From positions 1-64,000 of the forward strand of contig CBDBON010000002.1 of the NCBI GenBank assembly GCA_965208395.1: DNA of 64,000 nucleotides. Direction: 5' to 3'. Every line of letters begins with the position of its first letter. Positions within the stretch are counted from its first letter, which is position 1. The notes under the pieces are model-generated. The model was not told the DNA's origin, ran no database searches, and saw only the letters and a program-made list of their open reading frames with translations. Below, piece by piece: positions 32,615-42,131 of the stretch. Source of the stretch: CBDBON01 sp965208395. Its GTDB lineage: Bacteria; Chloroflexota; Dehalococcoidia; Lucifugimonadales; CBDBON01. Made by a program: the position numbers and the translations under genes.

Positions 32615-33907
32615 ATGATTGACCGAGTAAGCATAAGAGTAACCGCCGGAAGTGGAGGGAATGGCGCGATCAGCGGGCGGCGTGAGAAGTATGTCCCTGC
32701 GGGGGGACCGGACGGAGGAGACGGGGGCGATGGCGGCTCAATATCCCTGGTTGCAGACTCTGGCGTGGGCACTCTGCTGAAGTTCCGCTACAGGAGGGAG
32801 TTTACTTCCTCCTCGGGGTCCAATGGACGTGGGGCCGGGAAGCATGGTCGTAACGGTGAGGACATCGAGATCACCGTTCCCGTGGGAACACAGGTGTGGA
32901 ATGACCGTAGGGACGGGGTCCTCGTGACCGATCTGACCTCTCATGGTCAGAGGGTGGTCGTCGCAAGGGGTGGTCGTGGGGGAAAGGGCAACGCGCGGTT
33001 CGCGACGTCCACACTCCAGTTTCCCTTGTTGGCAGAGGAAGGGGAGCGCGGTGAGAGGGAGGAGCTCAGGCTGGAGTTGAAGCTGCTGGCGGATGTAGGG
33101 ATAGTTGGCGCTCCTAATGCGGGGAAGTCGAGCCTCCTGGCGGCTGTCACTGCTGCTAGACCCAAGGTGGCGGCATACCCGTTCACGACTCTGGAGCCCG
33201 TGTTGGGCGTGGTGGCCGACCGGGGGGAGGAGTTCGTGATGGTGGACATTCCGGGTCTGATAGAGGGCGCCCATGCCGGGACCGGTCTGGGACACGAGTT
33301 CCTCAGGCACGTCGAGAGGACGAGAGTCCTGGTGCATATGGTTGACGGCTCGGACGATGATCCCGGCCAGATGCTCGACCGTGTGACGGGTGAGCTGGGG
33401 ATGTTCGCCGAGAGCCTGCTTGAAAGGCCCAGGATAGTGGCGGTGAACAAGATAGACATTCCCGGCTCTAGGGAGCAGGTTGGACCGGTCAGGAGAAGAC
33501 TGTCGGCGGAGGGCATAAGGGTTCACGGCGTGTCGACCGCGACACGTGAGGGAATAGACGCGCTTATGGGAGATGTCCTGCGGATGCTGCAAGAGGAGCG
33601 TGATCGGCTTGTCGGTGAGGAAGACACCGGAGCGGTGAGTGATGTGACCCCGCGGGAAGAGATACCGGTGCTTAGGCCGAGGCCGCGGCGGGAAAAGGTG
33701 CGGGTGAGGCGCCGAGATGGTGCCTATGTGGTCCATGCCACCGCCGCGTCGCGCGTCGCCGGGATGGTCGATGCCGGCGACTGGAACGCGATGACTCAGT
33801 TCTACGCGTACCTGCGGCGTATTGGCGTTGTGAAGGCCCTGGAGGAAGCTGGTGCTGCGCCGGGGGACACGGTGATCGTCGGCAGGCTGGAGATGGAGTG
33901 GGGATAG
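32615..33907 (+). CDS. obg: Obg GTPase with OCT domain
   Basis: A 430-residue GTPase acting in late 50S assembly and stress control. It has the glycine-rich Obg fold (1-~158), a G domain with GAPNAGKSS, DIPGLIEGAH and NKID, and a C-terminal OCT domain (~350-430, from VRRRDGAYVV). The OCT extension is common in Gram-positive and Chloroflexota Obg. nadD follows after 22 bp, so the two are probably co-transcribed. Confidence 0.95.
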   Translation: MIDRVSIRVTAGSGGNGAISGRREKYVPAGGPDGGDGGDGGSISLVADSGVGTLLKFRYRREFTSSSGSNGRGAGKHGRNGEDIEITVPVGTQVWNDRRDGVLVTDLTSHGQRVVVARGGRGGKGNARFATSTLQFPLLAEEGERGEREELRLELKLLADVGIVGAPNAGKSSLLAAVTAARPKVAAYPFTTLEPVLGVVADRGEEFVMVDIPGLIEGAHAGTGLGHEFLRHVERTRVLVHMVDGSDDDPGQMLDRVTGELGMFAESLLERPRIVAVNKIDIPGSREQVGPVRRRLSAEGIRVHGVSTATREGIDALMGDVLRMLQEERDRLVGEEDTGAVSDVTPREEIPVLRPRPRREKVRVRRRDGAYVVHATAASRVAGMVDAGDWNAMTQFYAYLRRIGVVKALEEAGAAPGDTVIVGRLEMEWG

Positions 33908-33929
33908 CACCGACCGTAGGACGGACGTA

Positions 33930-34550
33930 TTGGCTTCTACTGGGGGAAGAAAGAGAATAGGAGTATTCGGAGGCACCTTCGATCCGGTACACGTCGGACA
34001 CCTGATCGCGGCAGAGGAGGCCCGCGCGGCGATCTCCCTCGACGAGGTGGTGTTCATCCCGGCCGGCCGGCCGTGGTTCAAGGAGGGGCGTCCCCTGACC
34101 GGCGCTGTGCACCGCTTGGCGATGGTCGAGTTGGCGGTCGCGGGCCATGCGCACTTTCGCGTCTCGGACACCGAGGTGCGGAGGCCGGGGCCGAGCTACA
34201 CTGTGGACACGCTGGAGGAGCTGCGGGTCGGGCTCGGCGAGGCCGCAGAGCTCTACCTGATAGTGGGCACGGACGTGCTGTCGGAGCTGTCTCGCTGGCA
34301 CCGCCCGGACCGGGTCGTCGAGATGGCCACGATAGTCGGGATGCGCAGGCCCGACGCCAAGCCCGATCTGGAGAAGCTGGCGGCGGTGTCGCGGGATGCG
34401 CCGTCCAGGACGCTGATCGTCGACGGGCCCTGTATAGGAGTCAGCGGCGCCGACCTGAGGCGCCGCGTCGCCGAGGGCAGGCCGATCAGGTACATGGTCC
34501 CCGAGGCGGTCGAGAGGTACATCCGCGAGCACCGCCTCTACATGGACTGA
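33930..34550 (+). CDS. nadD: Nicotinate-nucleotide adenylyltransferase
   Basis: A 206-residue nucleotidyl transferase that adenylates nicotinate mononucleotide in NAD synthesis. GGTFDPVHVGHL gives the HxGH-type motif and VSGADLRRRV the C-terminal SxxxR site. It starts at TTG. The obg-nadD order is common in bacteria. Confidence 0.93.
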   Translation: MASTGGRKRIGVFGGTFDPVHVGHLIAAEEARAAISLDEVVFIPAGRPWFKEGRPLTGAVHRLAMVELAVAGHAHFRVSDTEVRRPGPSYTVDTLEELRVGLGEAAELYLIVGTDVLSELSRWHRPDRVVEMATIVGMRRPDAKPDLEKLAAVSRDAPSRTLIVDGPCIGVSGADLRRRVAEGRPIRYMVPEAVERYIREHRLYMD

Positions 34551-34582
34551 CATCCCCAACAGCCAAGCAGGAGACGAGCCCC

Positions 34583-35686
34583 ATGAGCCAGCGCACCGTC
34601 GCCGTCTGCGTCGACGGCCTCGACCCCGAATACCTCGACGCCTGCGACACGCCCAACCTGTCGCGCCTCGCCGCCGCCGGCTTCCTCAAGATCGGGCGGG
34701 GCATGATGCCGTCGGTCACCAACGTCAACAACGTCTCCCTCGCCACCGCGAGCCCGCCGGAGCGGCACGGCATCAGCTCCAACTACCGGATGCTCCCGGA
34801 CACTGGCGAAGGCGTCTACATGGAGACCTCCGAATACATTCTGGCCGAGACGATGTTCCAGCGCGCCCGCAGGATGGGACGCGGCTCCATCCTCTCCACC
34901 TCGAAGGACAAGCTGCGCACCCTGCTCGGAGACGGCGCATCCGTGGCCATCTCCTCCGAGCGCCCCCCGGAGTGGGTGGTCGGCGAGATCGGCGAGCCGC
35001 CGGAGATATACTCCCTGGAGGTCAACAGCTGGGCGGTCAGGGCCGCTGCGCTGGCCATGTCCCGCCACGAGGTCGACTTCGCCTACGTGACCACCACCGA
35101 CTACGCCATGCACACCTACGCCCCCGGCGAGCCGGAGTCGCAGGACCATCTGACCATGCTCGACGACGCCATCGGCGAGCTGGTCGACGCCCACCCGGAC
35201 GTCGCGCTCCTGCTCACCGCCGACCACGGCATGTCGGCCAAGAGCCGCATGGTCGACCTGGGCGCAGCCCTCGCCGATCAGGGCATAGGGGCGACTCCCG
35301 TCCCCATCATCAAGGACCGGTATGTCGTCCACCACTCCAACCTCGGCGGCAGCATGTTCGTCTACCTCCACTCGCCCGCCGACCTTGGCGAGGCCTTGAA
35401 GGTCCTTTCGGAGACGGACGGCGTCGAGGAGGCGCTGTCGAGAGAGGAGGCGGCCGCCCGGCTCGGGCTCCACCGCGGTCGTATCGGCGATGTCGTCGTC
35501 ACCGGCGTGCCGGATGTCGTCTTCGGCGACCCTTCCGAGGTGTCGATGCCCGCCCGCCTCCGCACGCACGGGTCGGTCCACGAGACGGCGGTGCCCATCC
35601 TCGGATACAACGGGCGCTTCGACGGCTTCGCCTTTGATGAGAACCGCGACGTGGGCCGCTACATCATGGAGCGCGTGCTGGTCTGA
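34583..35686 (+). CDS. Alkaline-phosphatase-superfamily hydrolase, phosphonoacetate hydrolase-like
   Basis: A 367-residue enzyme with the two-zinc site of this superfamily: D11 in CVDGLD, the nucleophile T46 in PSVTNVNN, Asp/His in TTDYAMHTY, Asp-His in TADHGMS and a late His in RTHGSVHE. The SVTNVNN surroundings resemble phosphonoacetate hydrolase (PhnA), which splits phosphonoacetate to acetate and phosphate; phosphodiesterase activity is the alternative. The ATG at 34583 follows a GGAG site. No phosphonate transporter is adjacent. Confidence 0.78.
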   Translation: MSQRTVAVCVDGLDPEYLDACDTPNLSRLAAAGFLKIGRGMMPSVTNVNNVSLATASPPERHGISSNYRMLPDTGEGVYMETSEYILAETMFQRARRMGRGSILSTSKDKLRTLLGDGASVAISSERPPEWVVGEIGEPPEIYSLEVNSWAVRAAALAMSRHEVDFAYVTTTDYAMHTYAPGEPESQDHLTMLDDAIGELVDAHPDVALLLTADHGMSAKSRMVDLGAALADQGIGATPVPIIKDRYVVHHSNLGGSMFVYLHSPADLGEALKVLSETDGVEEALSREEAAARLGLHRGRIGDVVVTGVPDVVFGDPSEVSMPARLRTHGSVHETAVPILGYNGRFDGFAFDENRDVGRYIMERVLV

Positions 35687-37535
35687 TCGAACGGGTCGAC
35701 AAGTCGACGCTCTGCCCCCAGTCGTACGACATTATCCGGGCGCCCGTCTCGTCGAGCGCGACGAGCACGTTCGCGCCGGGGGCGGCTCCGATCCGCCGCG
35801 CCATCTCCTCGAAGTCGGCCTGCTCCAGCGGCGGGGGAGGGCCCGTCGAGTCGACCCACCTTAGCAGTACCACCTCGTAGCCGAGCGTCTCCTCCAGCGC
35901 CCTCGCGATCGGCTCGCTGCCGGAGCCCGCGAGTAGCGACACGCCCTTCCGGGGGGTCGCCTCCTCCTCGGGCTCCTCCGGGTCCAGCTCCCTGTCCCGG
36001 CGGTAGACGAGCCAGTAGTACGGCACGAACAGGAGCGCCGCGGCGGTAACGCCGATCGCGTGCCGGCCGTCATGGATCATCGCCGTCCCGATCTCCCCCT
36101 CCAGCAGGTCCCTCAGCAGGACGAAGAGCATGTAGCTCAGGCCTCCGAGCAGCGCCAGGGCGCCCGCGCCCAGCGCCGTGAACAGGAAGATCCTCCGCGC
36201 CAGCGATCCGCGCTCAACCGCGTCCGTCTCCGCCCTCTGCTGCGCCGTCCGCCAGTAGTAGCCCCAGGCCGGCGCGCCAAGCGCGGCCAGCGTGATCGAC
36301 AGCGCCACCGGGTTGCGCCAGAAGTCCGCCCCCGTCAGCACTCCGCCCGAGCCCTCGAAGAGGATGGCGACCACGTTGGAAACGGCGATGCCCGCGCCGG
36401 TCGCCAGCACCGCCAGGCCGGCGGCCGCGACGACGTATGAGTAGGCCCGCGCGGTCGACGCCTCGCCCAACGGAGACAGGCCGGCCTCGCTCCGCAGCGC
36501 CGCCCGGTGGTACAACAGGAGCGCCGCCCCGACGACCAGCACGGCGGCCCCGTCGGTCAGGAACCTGAAGTGTCCCGCCGCCCCGTCCTCCTCCGGCACT
36601 CCGACCAGCCAGACGAGCAGGCCGAACAGCAGGATGCCGAGACCCACCCCAGCGACCCCAACCCCGCCCACGAGCGCGGACGCGAACAGGTAGATCTGCC
36701 TGACGACCGAACGGGCCTCCCCCCTGGCGAAGTAAAGGAAGTGCGCCCACCATCCGGCGCCTCCCACGATCGCCAGGGCGAGGCCGTTGCGCATCTCCTC
36801 GCCCCAGAGCCCTCCCTGGGTCGCGATCAGGACGGGCAGCGTGAAGACCGACTCGTACCCCTCGCGCAGGATGGCGTAGATGACGGATCCCACGCCCATC
36901 GCTGCCATCACGAGCGTAACGAGGGAGACGGCATAGAGGTAGACGCGCCGTATTCCCAGCGTCTCCACGGTCGGCTGGCCCTCGCCCGTCTCGAGCGTCC
37001 AGTGGTACGCCCAGACCACGGCCCACACCGTGAGGAACGACCAGGAGAGGGCGTTGAAGTCCAGCTCTCCGAACAGCCACAGGAGGATGTCGCCCGACGA
37101 CCAGAGCAGGAAGCCGGCCGCGATTCCCAGCACGACGTAGACGTAGAGCTTGCGCACCACCGCGCGCGTCTCTGCCGGCATCGCGGCGACTGAGCGCTGG
37201 ATGAGCCTCCAATGGATGCCCCAGACGGCAAGCCCCACGACGCTGAGCGATATGCCGATGGCCAGCCCGACACGGGAGCCGGAGACGACCTCGCTTCCGA
37301 AGAGGCCGTCGAGCACGAAGCGCTCGATCTGCGCCAGCCCGTTGACGGCCACCAGCAGCGCGATCAGGGCCACGGTGTAGAAGTAGATGCGCCGGACGGT
37401 CCCGATGCCCGGATCGTCCGGCCCGGTCGCCGGACGCTTTCGCCTCCACTGCACGACCGCGTAGACGATCGCGGCAATTATTGCGAGCGGAATCAGGCTG
37501 CTGAACAGCCCCAGAACCATACCTACTATCTCCAT
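35664..37535 (-). CDS. Multi-pass membrane protein with DUF5671 repeats
   Basis: A 623-residue protein with about 20 hydrophobic segments arranged as six repeats, each opening with a pattern like RRIYFYTV, RKLYVYVV, RRVYLYAV, RQIYLFAS, RAYSYVV and RRIFLFTA. A soluble C-terminal tail of ~120 residues follows. The repeats match DUF5671. The function is unknown. Its 3' end overlaps the phosphonoacetate-hydrolase gene tail-to-tail by 23 bp. Confidence 0.8.
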   Translation of the reverse strand: MEIVGMVLGLFSSLIPLAIIAAIVYAVVQWRRKRPATGPDDPGIGTVRRIYFYTVALIALLVAVNGLAQIERFVLDGLFGSEVVSGSRVGLAIGISLSVVGLAVWGIHWRLIQRSVAAMPAETRAVVRKLYVYVVLGIAAGFLLWSSGDILLWLFGELDFNALSWSFLTVWAVVWAYHWTLETGEGQPTVETLGIRRVYLYAVSLVTLVMAAMGVGSVIYAILREGYESVFTLPVLIATQGGLWGEEMRNGLALAIVGGAGWWAHFLYFARGEARSVVRQIYLFASALVGGVGVAGVGLGILLFGLLVWLVGVPEEDGAAGHFRFLTDGAAVLVVGAALLLYHRAALRSEAGLSPLGEASTARAYSYVVAAAGLAVLATGAGIAVSNVVAILFEGSGGVLTGADFWRNPVALSITLAALGAPAWGYYWRTAQQRAETDAVERGSLARRIFLFTALGAGALALLGGLSYMLFVLLRDLLEGEIGTAMIHDGRHAIGVTAAALLFVPYYWLVYRRDRELDPEEPEEEATPRKGVSLLAGSGSEPIARALEETLGYEVVLLRWVDSTGPPPPLEQADFEEMARRIGAAPGANVLVALDETGARIMSYDWGQSVDLSTRSIRPARAP

Positions 37536-37557
37536 CGGACTACTTTCCGCTCCCCTC

Positions 37558-38028
37558 TTACCTGCCGTCTTCCCGAACGGCTCCGGGACATTTGTAGAAC
37601 GGCTCCGGGTACTCGCTGAAGCGCCATTCGCCCTCCTCCTCCGCGAGGGTATACGTTGCCCGGTAGGACCACTGGTCCACGCCGAACGGCCCGCTCATCC
37701 GGGAGCGGCTGACCGATACCGTGACCAGCAGAGTCTCTCCAAGGGCCCGGGTCTCCTCCAGCGTTATCCTCCGGTCTCCCCGGTCCCCGCCGCTCCGGTT
37801 GGCGAAGAGCTCCTCGACGGGGCACTCCTCCCTCAGCTCCGCCGTCAGGAGGGCGTGGGCCGTCATCCAGTCGTCCTCCTCGACCGCCTTGACGTAGCTC
37901 TGCACGACGGCCTCCGGCGAGCCCTCCGGGAAGGCCGCGTCCCTCTCCAGCAGCGCGGCTGCGACGCTGCCGGCGAGCAACACCGCCAGGAACACCCCGC
38001 CGCCGATCAGCCAGCGTCTGCCTGTCAT
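37558..38028 (-). CDS. Membrane-anchored hypothetical protein, NTF2-like
   Basis: A 156-residue protein with an N-terminal membrane anchor or signal (WLIGGGVFLAVLLAGSVAAAL) and an outer domain beginning GSPEAVVQSYVKAVEEDDW, typical of NTF2-like DUF4878-type folds. Its start overlaps the hyuA stop as ATGA, so the two are coupled. Confidence 0.65.
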   Translation of the reverse strand: MTGRRWLIGGGVFLAVLLAGSVAAALLERDAAFPEGSPEAVVQSYVKAVEEDDWMTAHALLTAELREECPVEELFANRSGGDRGDRRITLEETRALGETLLVTVSVSRSRMSGPFGVDQWSYRATYTLAEEEGEWRFSEYPEPFYKCPGAVREDGR

Positions 38029-40073
38029 CCGCTCCAGTCGAGTACGAGGTTGCGCCGGGCGTCCACCCTCGCCCGCTGCCCGGGCCAGACGACGGTCGTC
38101 GAGTCGAGCTGCTCGACTATCGCGGGGCCCGGCAGGAGGTCTCCGGGCGCGAGCGCTGCCCGGTCGTACACGCCGGCCTGGAGCTGCTGTCCGTCGAAGT
38201 AGACGCCGCGCCGCTCCCGCGGCGCCGGGGTGCGCGTCCCGTCCAGCCGCGCGGGCGCGAGCTGCGGGCGCGGCAGGTTCGCCAACGCCACGACGCGCAG
38301 ATTCACAAGCTCCACTGGGTTCTCGTGGCTCTCGTAGCCGTAGCGGCGCTTGTGGGCCGCGTGGAACCGCTCGACGAGGTCGGCCACCTGCCGGGGGCCG
38401 AGCGTGCCGCCGTCCACCGATGTCTCCAGCTCGAACCCCTGGCCGAGGTAGCGCGCGTCGGCCAGGCGCAGCAGGGTCACGTCGTCGGCGGGGATGCCCT
38501 CCCGCTCCATCTGCGCCAGGGCCTCCTCCTCCATCTCCGAGAAGCGGGCGGTGATCTCTTCGGGCGGCGACTCCGAGGCGAGCCTCAGCACCGTGCGCAC
38601 GTAGTCGTGGCGCATATCTGCCATCAGCAGGCCCAGCGCGGAGGTGACTCCAGGCGCGATGGGGACGAGCACGCGGGGGATGTCCAGCTCGCGCGCCAGC
38701 TCGGAGGCGTGCAGCGGGCCCGCTCCCCCGAAGGCGGCGACGCAGAACTCGCGCGGATCGTATCCCTTTGCGACCGAGACGACGCGGATGCCCTTGAGCA
38801 TCGCCGCGTTGACGACCCTGATGATGCCCTCGGCCGCCTCCTCCAGGCCCAGGCCCAGGGGACGCGCGATCCGCTCCTCGATGGCGCGGCCTGCAAGCCC
38901 CGCGTCGAGGAGCATCTCGCCCCCGAGGAGGGAGGCCGCGCTCAGCCGGCCCAGCACCAGGTTGGCATCCGTGACCGTCGGCTCCGTTCCTCCCCTCCCG
39001 TAGCAGGGAGGGCCGGGCTCGGCCCCCGCGCTCCGGGGCCCGACCCTCAGGGCGCCCCCGGCGTCTATCCAGGCGATGCTGCCGCCGCCCGCGCCCAGGG
39101 TGTGGATGTCGACCATCGGCACCTTGACGGGGAACCCCTCGATCTCGCTGTCCTGCGTGTGCCGCACCTCCCCGTTGTAGGAGAGGGATATGTCGAAGCT
39201 GGTCCCGCCCATGTCGACGGTGATGGCGTTCGGCTCGCCCGCCTGCGCCGCCAGGGCGACGCCGCCGATCACGCCGGCCGCCGGTCCTGACAGCACCGTC
39301 CGGACCGGCCTGCTGGCCGCCGTCTCCGCGCCCGTGATCCCGCCGTTGGACTGCATTATGTGCACGTCCGTCTTCACGCCCGCCTCGGCGGTGCGCTCCT
39401 CCAGCGCCCGGAGGTAGCGGGCCGTTCCCGGGGCCACGTAGGCGTTGATCGCCGTCGTGCTCATCCGGTCGAACTCCTTGAACTCCGGCAGAACGTCCGA
39501 GGAGAGGGCAACGGTCACGCCGGGAAGCTCCGCGGCCAGCAGCTCGCCGATCATCCGCTCGTGCGCCGGATTCGCGTAGGAGTGGAGCAGGCAGACGGCG
39601 ACGGCGGCGACTTCCGCTTTCCGCACCCGCTCGATCACGCCTCTGGCCGTCTCGACCTCCAGCGGCGTCAGCACCTCGCCGGTGTGGAGCACGCGCTCCT
39701 CCACCTCGAAGCTGAGCCGACGGGATATCAGCGGCTCGGCCCGCCGCACCCGCCAGTCGTACAGCATCGGCCGGTCCTGCCGTCCGATCAGCAGCACGTC
39801 GCGGAAGCCGGCGGTGGTTATCAGCGCGGTTCGGGCCCCCTTACGCTCCAGCAGGGTGTTGATGGCGACGGTCGTTCCGTGGATGAAGAAATCGATGTCC
39901 GCAGGATCCAGGCCGTGGCGGTCGACGAGCAGGCGCACGCCCTCCGCGACGGCGAGCGTCTGATCCGCCGGAGTCGACGGCGTCTTGGCGAACTCGATCC
40001 GGTCCCTGTCCACGTCGTACAGGGCGAGGTCGGTGAAGGTCCCTCCGATATCGACACCCAGCCGGTAGCTCAT
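38025..40073 (-). CDS. hyuA: Hydantoinase/oxoprolinase A-subunit family protein
   Basis: A 682-residue ATP-dependent hydantoinase or 5-oxoprolinase alpha subunit. The ASKHA-type nucleotide-binding segments are seen in GVDIGGTFTDLAL (N-terminus), HGTTVAINTLLER, TVDMGGTSFDIS and AFGGAGPLHA. The ATG at 40073 follows GGGAGG. The family usually works with a HyuB subunit encoded next door, but none is adjacent on either side here, so the partner may be elsewhere or the enzyme may differ. Confidence 0.85.
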   Translation of the reverse strand: MSYRLGVDIGGTFTDLALYDVDRDRIEFAKTPSTPADQTLAVAEGVRLLVDRHGLDPADIDFFIHGTTVAINTLLERKGARTALITTAGFRDVLLIGRQDRPMLYDWRVRRAEPLISRRLSFEVEERVLHTGEVLTPLEVETARGVIERVRKAEVAAVAVCLLHSYANPAHERMIGELLAAELPGVTVALSSDVLPEFKEFDRMSTTAINAYVAPGTARYLRALEERTAEAGVKTDVHIMQSNGGITGAETAASRPVRTVLSGPAAGVIGGVALAAQAGEPNAITVDMGGTSFDISLSYNGEVRHTQDSEIEGFPVKVPMVDIHTLGAGGGSIAWIDAGGALRVGPRSAGAEPGPPCYGRGGTEPTVTDANLVLGRLSAASLLGGEMLLDAGLAGRAIEERIARPLGLGLEEAAEGIIRVVNAAMLKGIRVVSVAKGYDPREFCVAAFGGAGPLHASELARELDIPRVLVPIAPGVTSALGLLMADMRHDYVRTVLRLASESPPEEITARFSEMEEEALAQMEREGIPADDVTLLRLADARYLGQGFELETSVDGGTLGPRQVADLVERFHAAHKRRYGYESHENPVELVNLRVVALANLPRPQLAPARLDGTRTPAPRERRGVYFDGQQLQAGVYDRAALAPGDLLPGPAIVEQLDSTTVVWPGQRARVDARRNLVLDWSG

Positions 40074-40328
40074 CGTTTTCCTCCCTGTGGGCGGACTCAT
40101 TGTATACGGGCGGGCGACACGGCGCAGCCTTGCTCCTAGATACTGGTTCAGGACATGCGGTTGCCATTAAACTAGGTCGGCTACGACATCGATTCGTCCG
40201 GCAGCAGGGAGCTTCCGGCCGTCGCCGGGCGTTGCCCGATGCGTCGAAGAAGAAGTGATTCACGGTGATTGAGGAAGAGATCCATAGCTTGCAGTGCGCC
40301 CCCTTGCCACGGCGATTCTCACTGAGGA
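40074..40328. other. Intergenic region between hyuA and the SLC13-type permease
   Basis: This divergent gap should hold promoters for both flanking genes. I see no gene, strong hairpin or recognisable operator. Confidence 0.4.
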
Positions 40329-42122
40329 GTGAGGACCTTGGATGAAGCCATAGTCTTCGGGGTCCTCTTCCTGGCCCTGGTCATGTTCGTGACCGCCCGT
40401 TGGCGATACGACGTGGTCGCGCTGCTGGCCCTGCTCATCCTGACGATTGTGGGCATAGTGCCCGCCGCGGCAGCGTTCCAGGGATTCGGCCATCCGGCAG
40501 TGGTCACGGTGGCTGCGGTCCTGGTGCTGAGCCGGGCGCTCTATAGCTCCGGCATCGTCGACGTGCTGGGAAGTTGGTGCTCGCGCATACCCGAGTACCG
40601 GACGCTTCGAATAGCGTCCCTGTCCGGGTTGACGGCCCTCCTCTCGGCGTTCATGAACAACATGGGCTCCGTCAGCCTGCTCATGCCCGTAGCAATCAGA
40701 CTATCCGACAGGATAAAGCATCCCCCATCGCTCTTCCTGATGCCATTGGCTTTCGCATCACTCTTAGGGGGTATGACGACCCTGATCGGAACGCCGACGA
40801 ACATCATCATATCGAACTTCAGGCATGAGGAGGTCGGGGTGCCCTTCCACATGTTTGACTTCACAATCGTCGGTATAGTGGTGACTGCCGCAGGGGTGTG
40901 CTTCGTCTCCCTTGTTGGGTGGCGGCTCATTCCATGGAGGCAGGCCCCGCTATCGCTGGGAGACACCCTGGACATAGAGGACTACATGACTGAAGTGAGG
41001 GTGCCGGCGGATTCCCGATTCGTGGGCAAGCTCGTCCGAGACCTCGAGAAGCTGGCCGAGGAGGATGTGGCGATAGCGGGCCTTCTCCACAGGGGCACGG
41101 TCTACGGCGCGCCCTCCAGCTACCAGATCATAGATGCTGACGACATCTTCATCATCGAGGCTGATCCCGAGGACATGAAGGCGTTTGTCGACGCAACGGG
41201 CTTCGTCCTAGAGGGGACCAGAGATATTCGCCAGGAGATCAATCAAACGCTTGGTTCGGAAGGTGTTTCGATGGTGGAAGCCATCGTCAGTCCGGATAGC
41301 ATGGCGCAGGGCAGGACGGCCAGGGGCCTTCACCTGCACGCCGCGTTCGGCGTCAACCTCCTGGGCGTATCGAGACGCGGAGCCAAGTACGCGCGCAGGC
41401 TGGGCAGGATCATCTGGCAGGCAGGCGACGTTCTGCTACTACAGGGCAAGACGGAGGTGGTGCAGGCGGCATTGCCCCGGCTTGGACTGCTCCCCCTGGC
41501 AGAGCGCGAGCTTAGAATCGGACAGCCTCGCCAACTCCTGGCCCCTGTAGTAGTGTTTGCATGCGCTGTACTGCTGGCCGCATTGGACATACTGCCAATC
41601 CAGGTGTCCTTCGCGGCCGCGGTGGCCTTCCTTCTGATCAGCCGTCTGCTCTCGTTGCAGGAGGCCTACAGGGCTATCGACTGGCCGGTTATCGTTCTGT
41701 TGGGCGCCATGATACCGGTGGGCGAGGCCCTGGAAACGACCGGGGGCGCGGCGCGCATCGCGGCGACGATGACGGACCTGGGCGGCGCTGTGCCGCCGTG
41801 GGCGATGCTTGGGGCTGTTCTTATAACTACCATGCTCCTATCTGCCCTGATCAACAACGCTGCGGCAGCGATCTTGATGGCGCCCGTTGGGATCGGCGTG
41901 GCGGTGACGCTTGGAGCAGCCCCCGATCCATTCCTGATGGCGGTGGCAGTCGGGGCGTCCTCTGCATTCCTGTCGCCTATCAGTCACCAGTCGAACACCA
42001 TCGTGATGGGGCCCGGCGGCTATCACTTCGGCGACTACTGGAGGATGGGCCTGCCGTTGGAGATTCTAATAGTCGCCGTAGCCGTTCCCTTGATCATGTG
42101 GGTCTGGCCCCTGGGAGTTTAG
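40329..42122 (+). CDS. SLC13/DASS-type permease with central RCK-C domains
   Basis: A 597-residue membrane protein with two hydrophobic halves. Both halves carry the ion-transporter-type motif, MNNMGSVSLLMPV and INNAAAAILMAPV, and a GTPTN segment follows the first. Between them lie ~200 hydrophilic residues forming two TrkA-C (RCK-C) modules (RFVGKLVRDLEKL and RTARGLHLHAAFG). Proteins of this form import anions such as sulfate or dicarboxylates with sodium. The substrate is uncertain. It is followed after 9 bp by a CPA2 antiporter. Confidence 0.85.
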   Translation: MRTLDEAIVFGVLFLALVMFVTARWRYDVVALLALLILTIVGIVPAAAAFQGFGHPAVVTVAAVLVLSRALYSSGIVDVLGSWCSRIPEYRTLRIASLSGLTALLSAFMNNMGSVSLLMPVAIRLSDRIKHPPSLFLMPLAFASLLGGMTTLIGTPTNIIISNFRHEEVGVPFHMFDFTIVGIVVTAAGVCFVSLVGWRLIPWRQAPLSLGDTLDIEDYMTEVRVPADSRFVGKLVRDLEKLAEEDVAIAGLLHRGTVYGAPSSYQIIDADDIFIIEADPEDMKAFVDATGFVLEGTRDIRQEINQTLGSEGVSMVEAIVSPDSMAQGRTARGLHLHAAFGVNLLGVSRRGAKYARRLGRIIWQAGDVLLLQGKTEVVQAALPRLGLLPLAERELRIGQPRQLLAPVVVFACAVLLAALDILPIQVSFAAAVAFLLISRLLSLQEAYRAIDWPVIVLLGAMIPVGEALETTGGAARIAATMTDLGGAVPPWAMLGAVLITTMLLSALINNAAAAILMAPVGIGVAVTLGAAPDPFLMAVAVGASSAFLSPISHQSNTIVMGPGGYHFGDYWRMGLPLEILIVAVAVPLIMWVWPLGV

Positions 42123-42131
42123 GGTCCGAGA

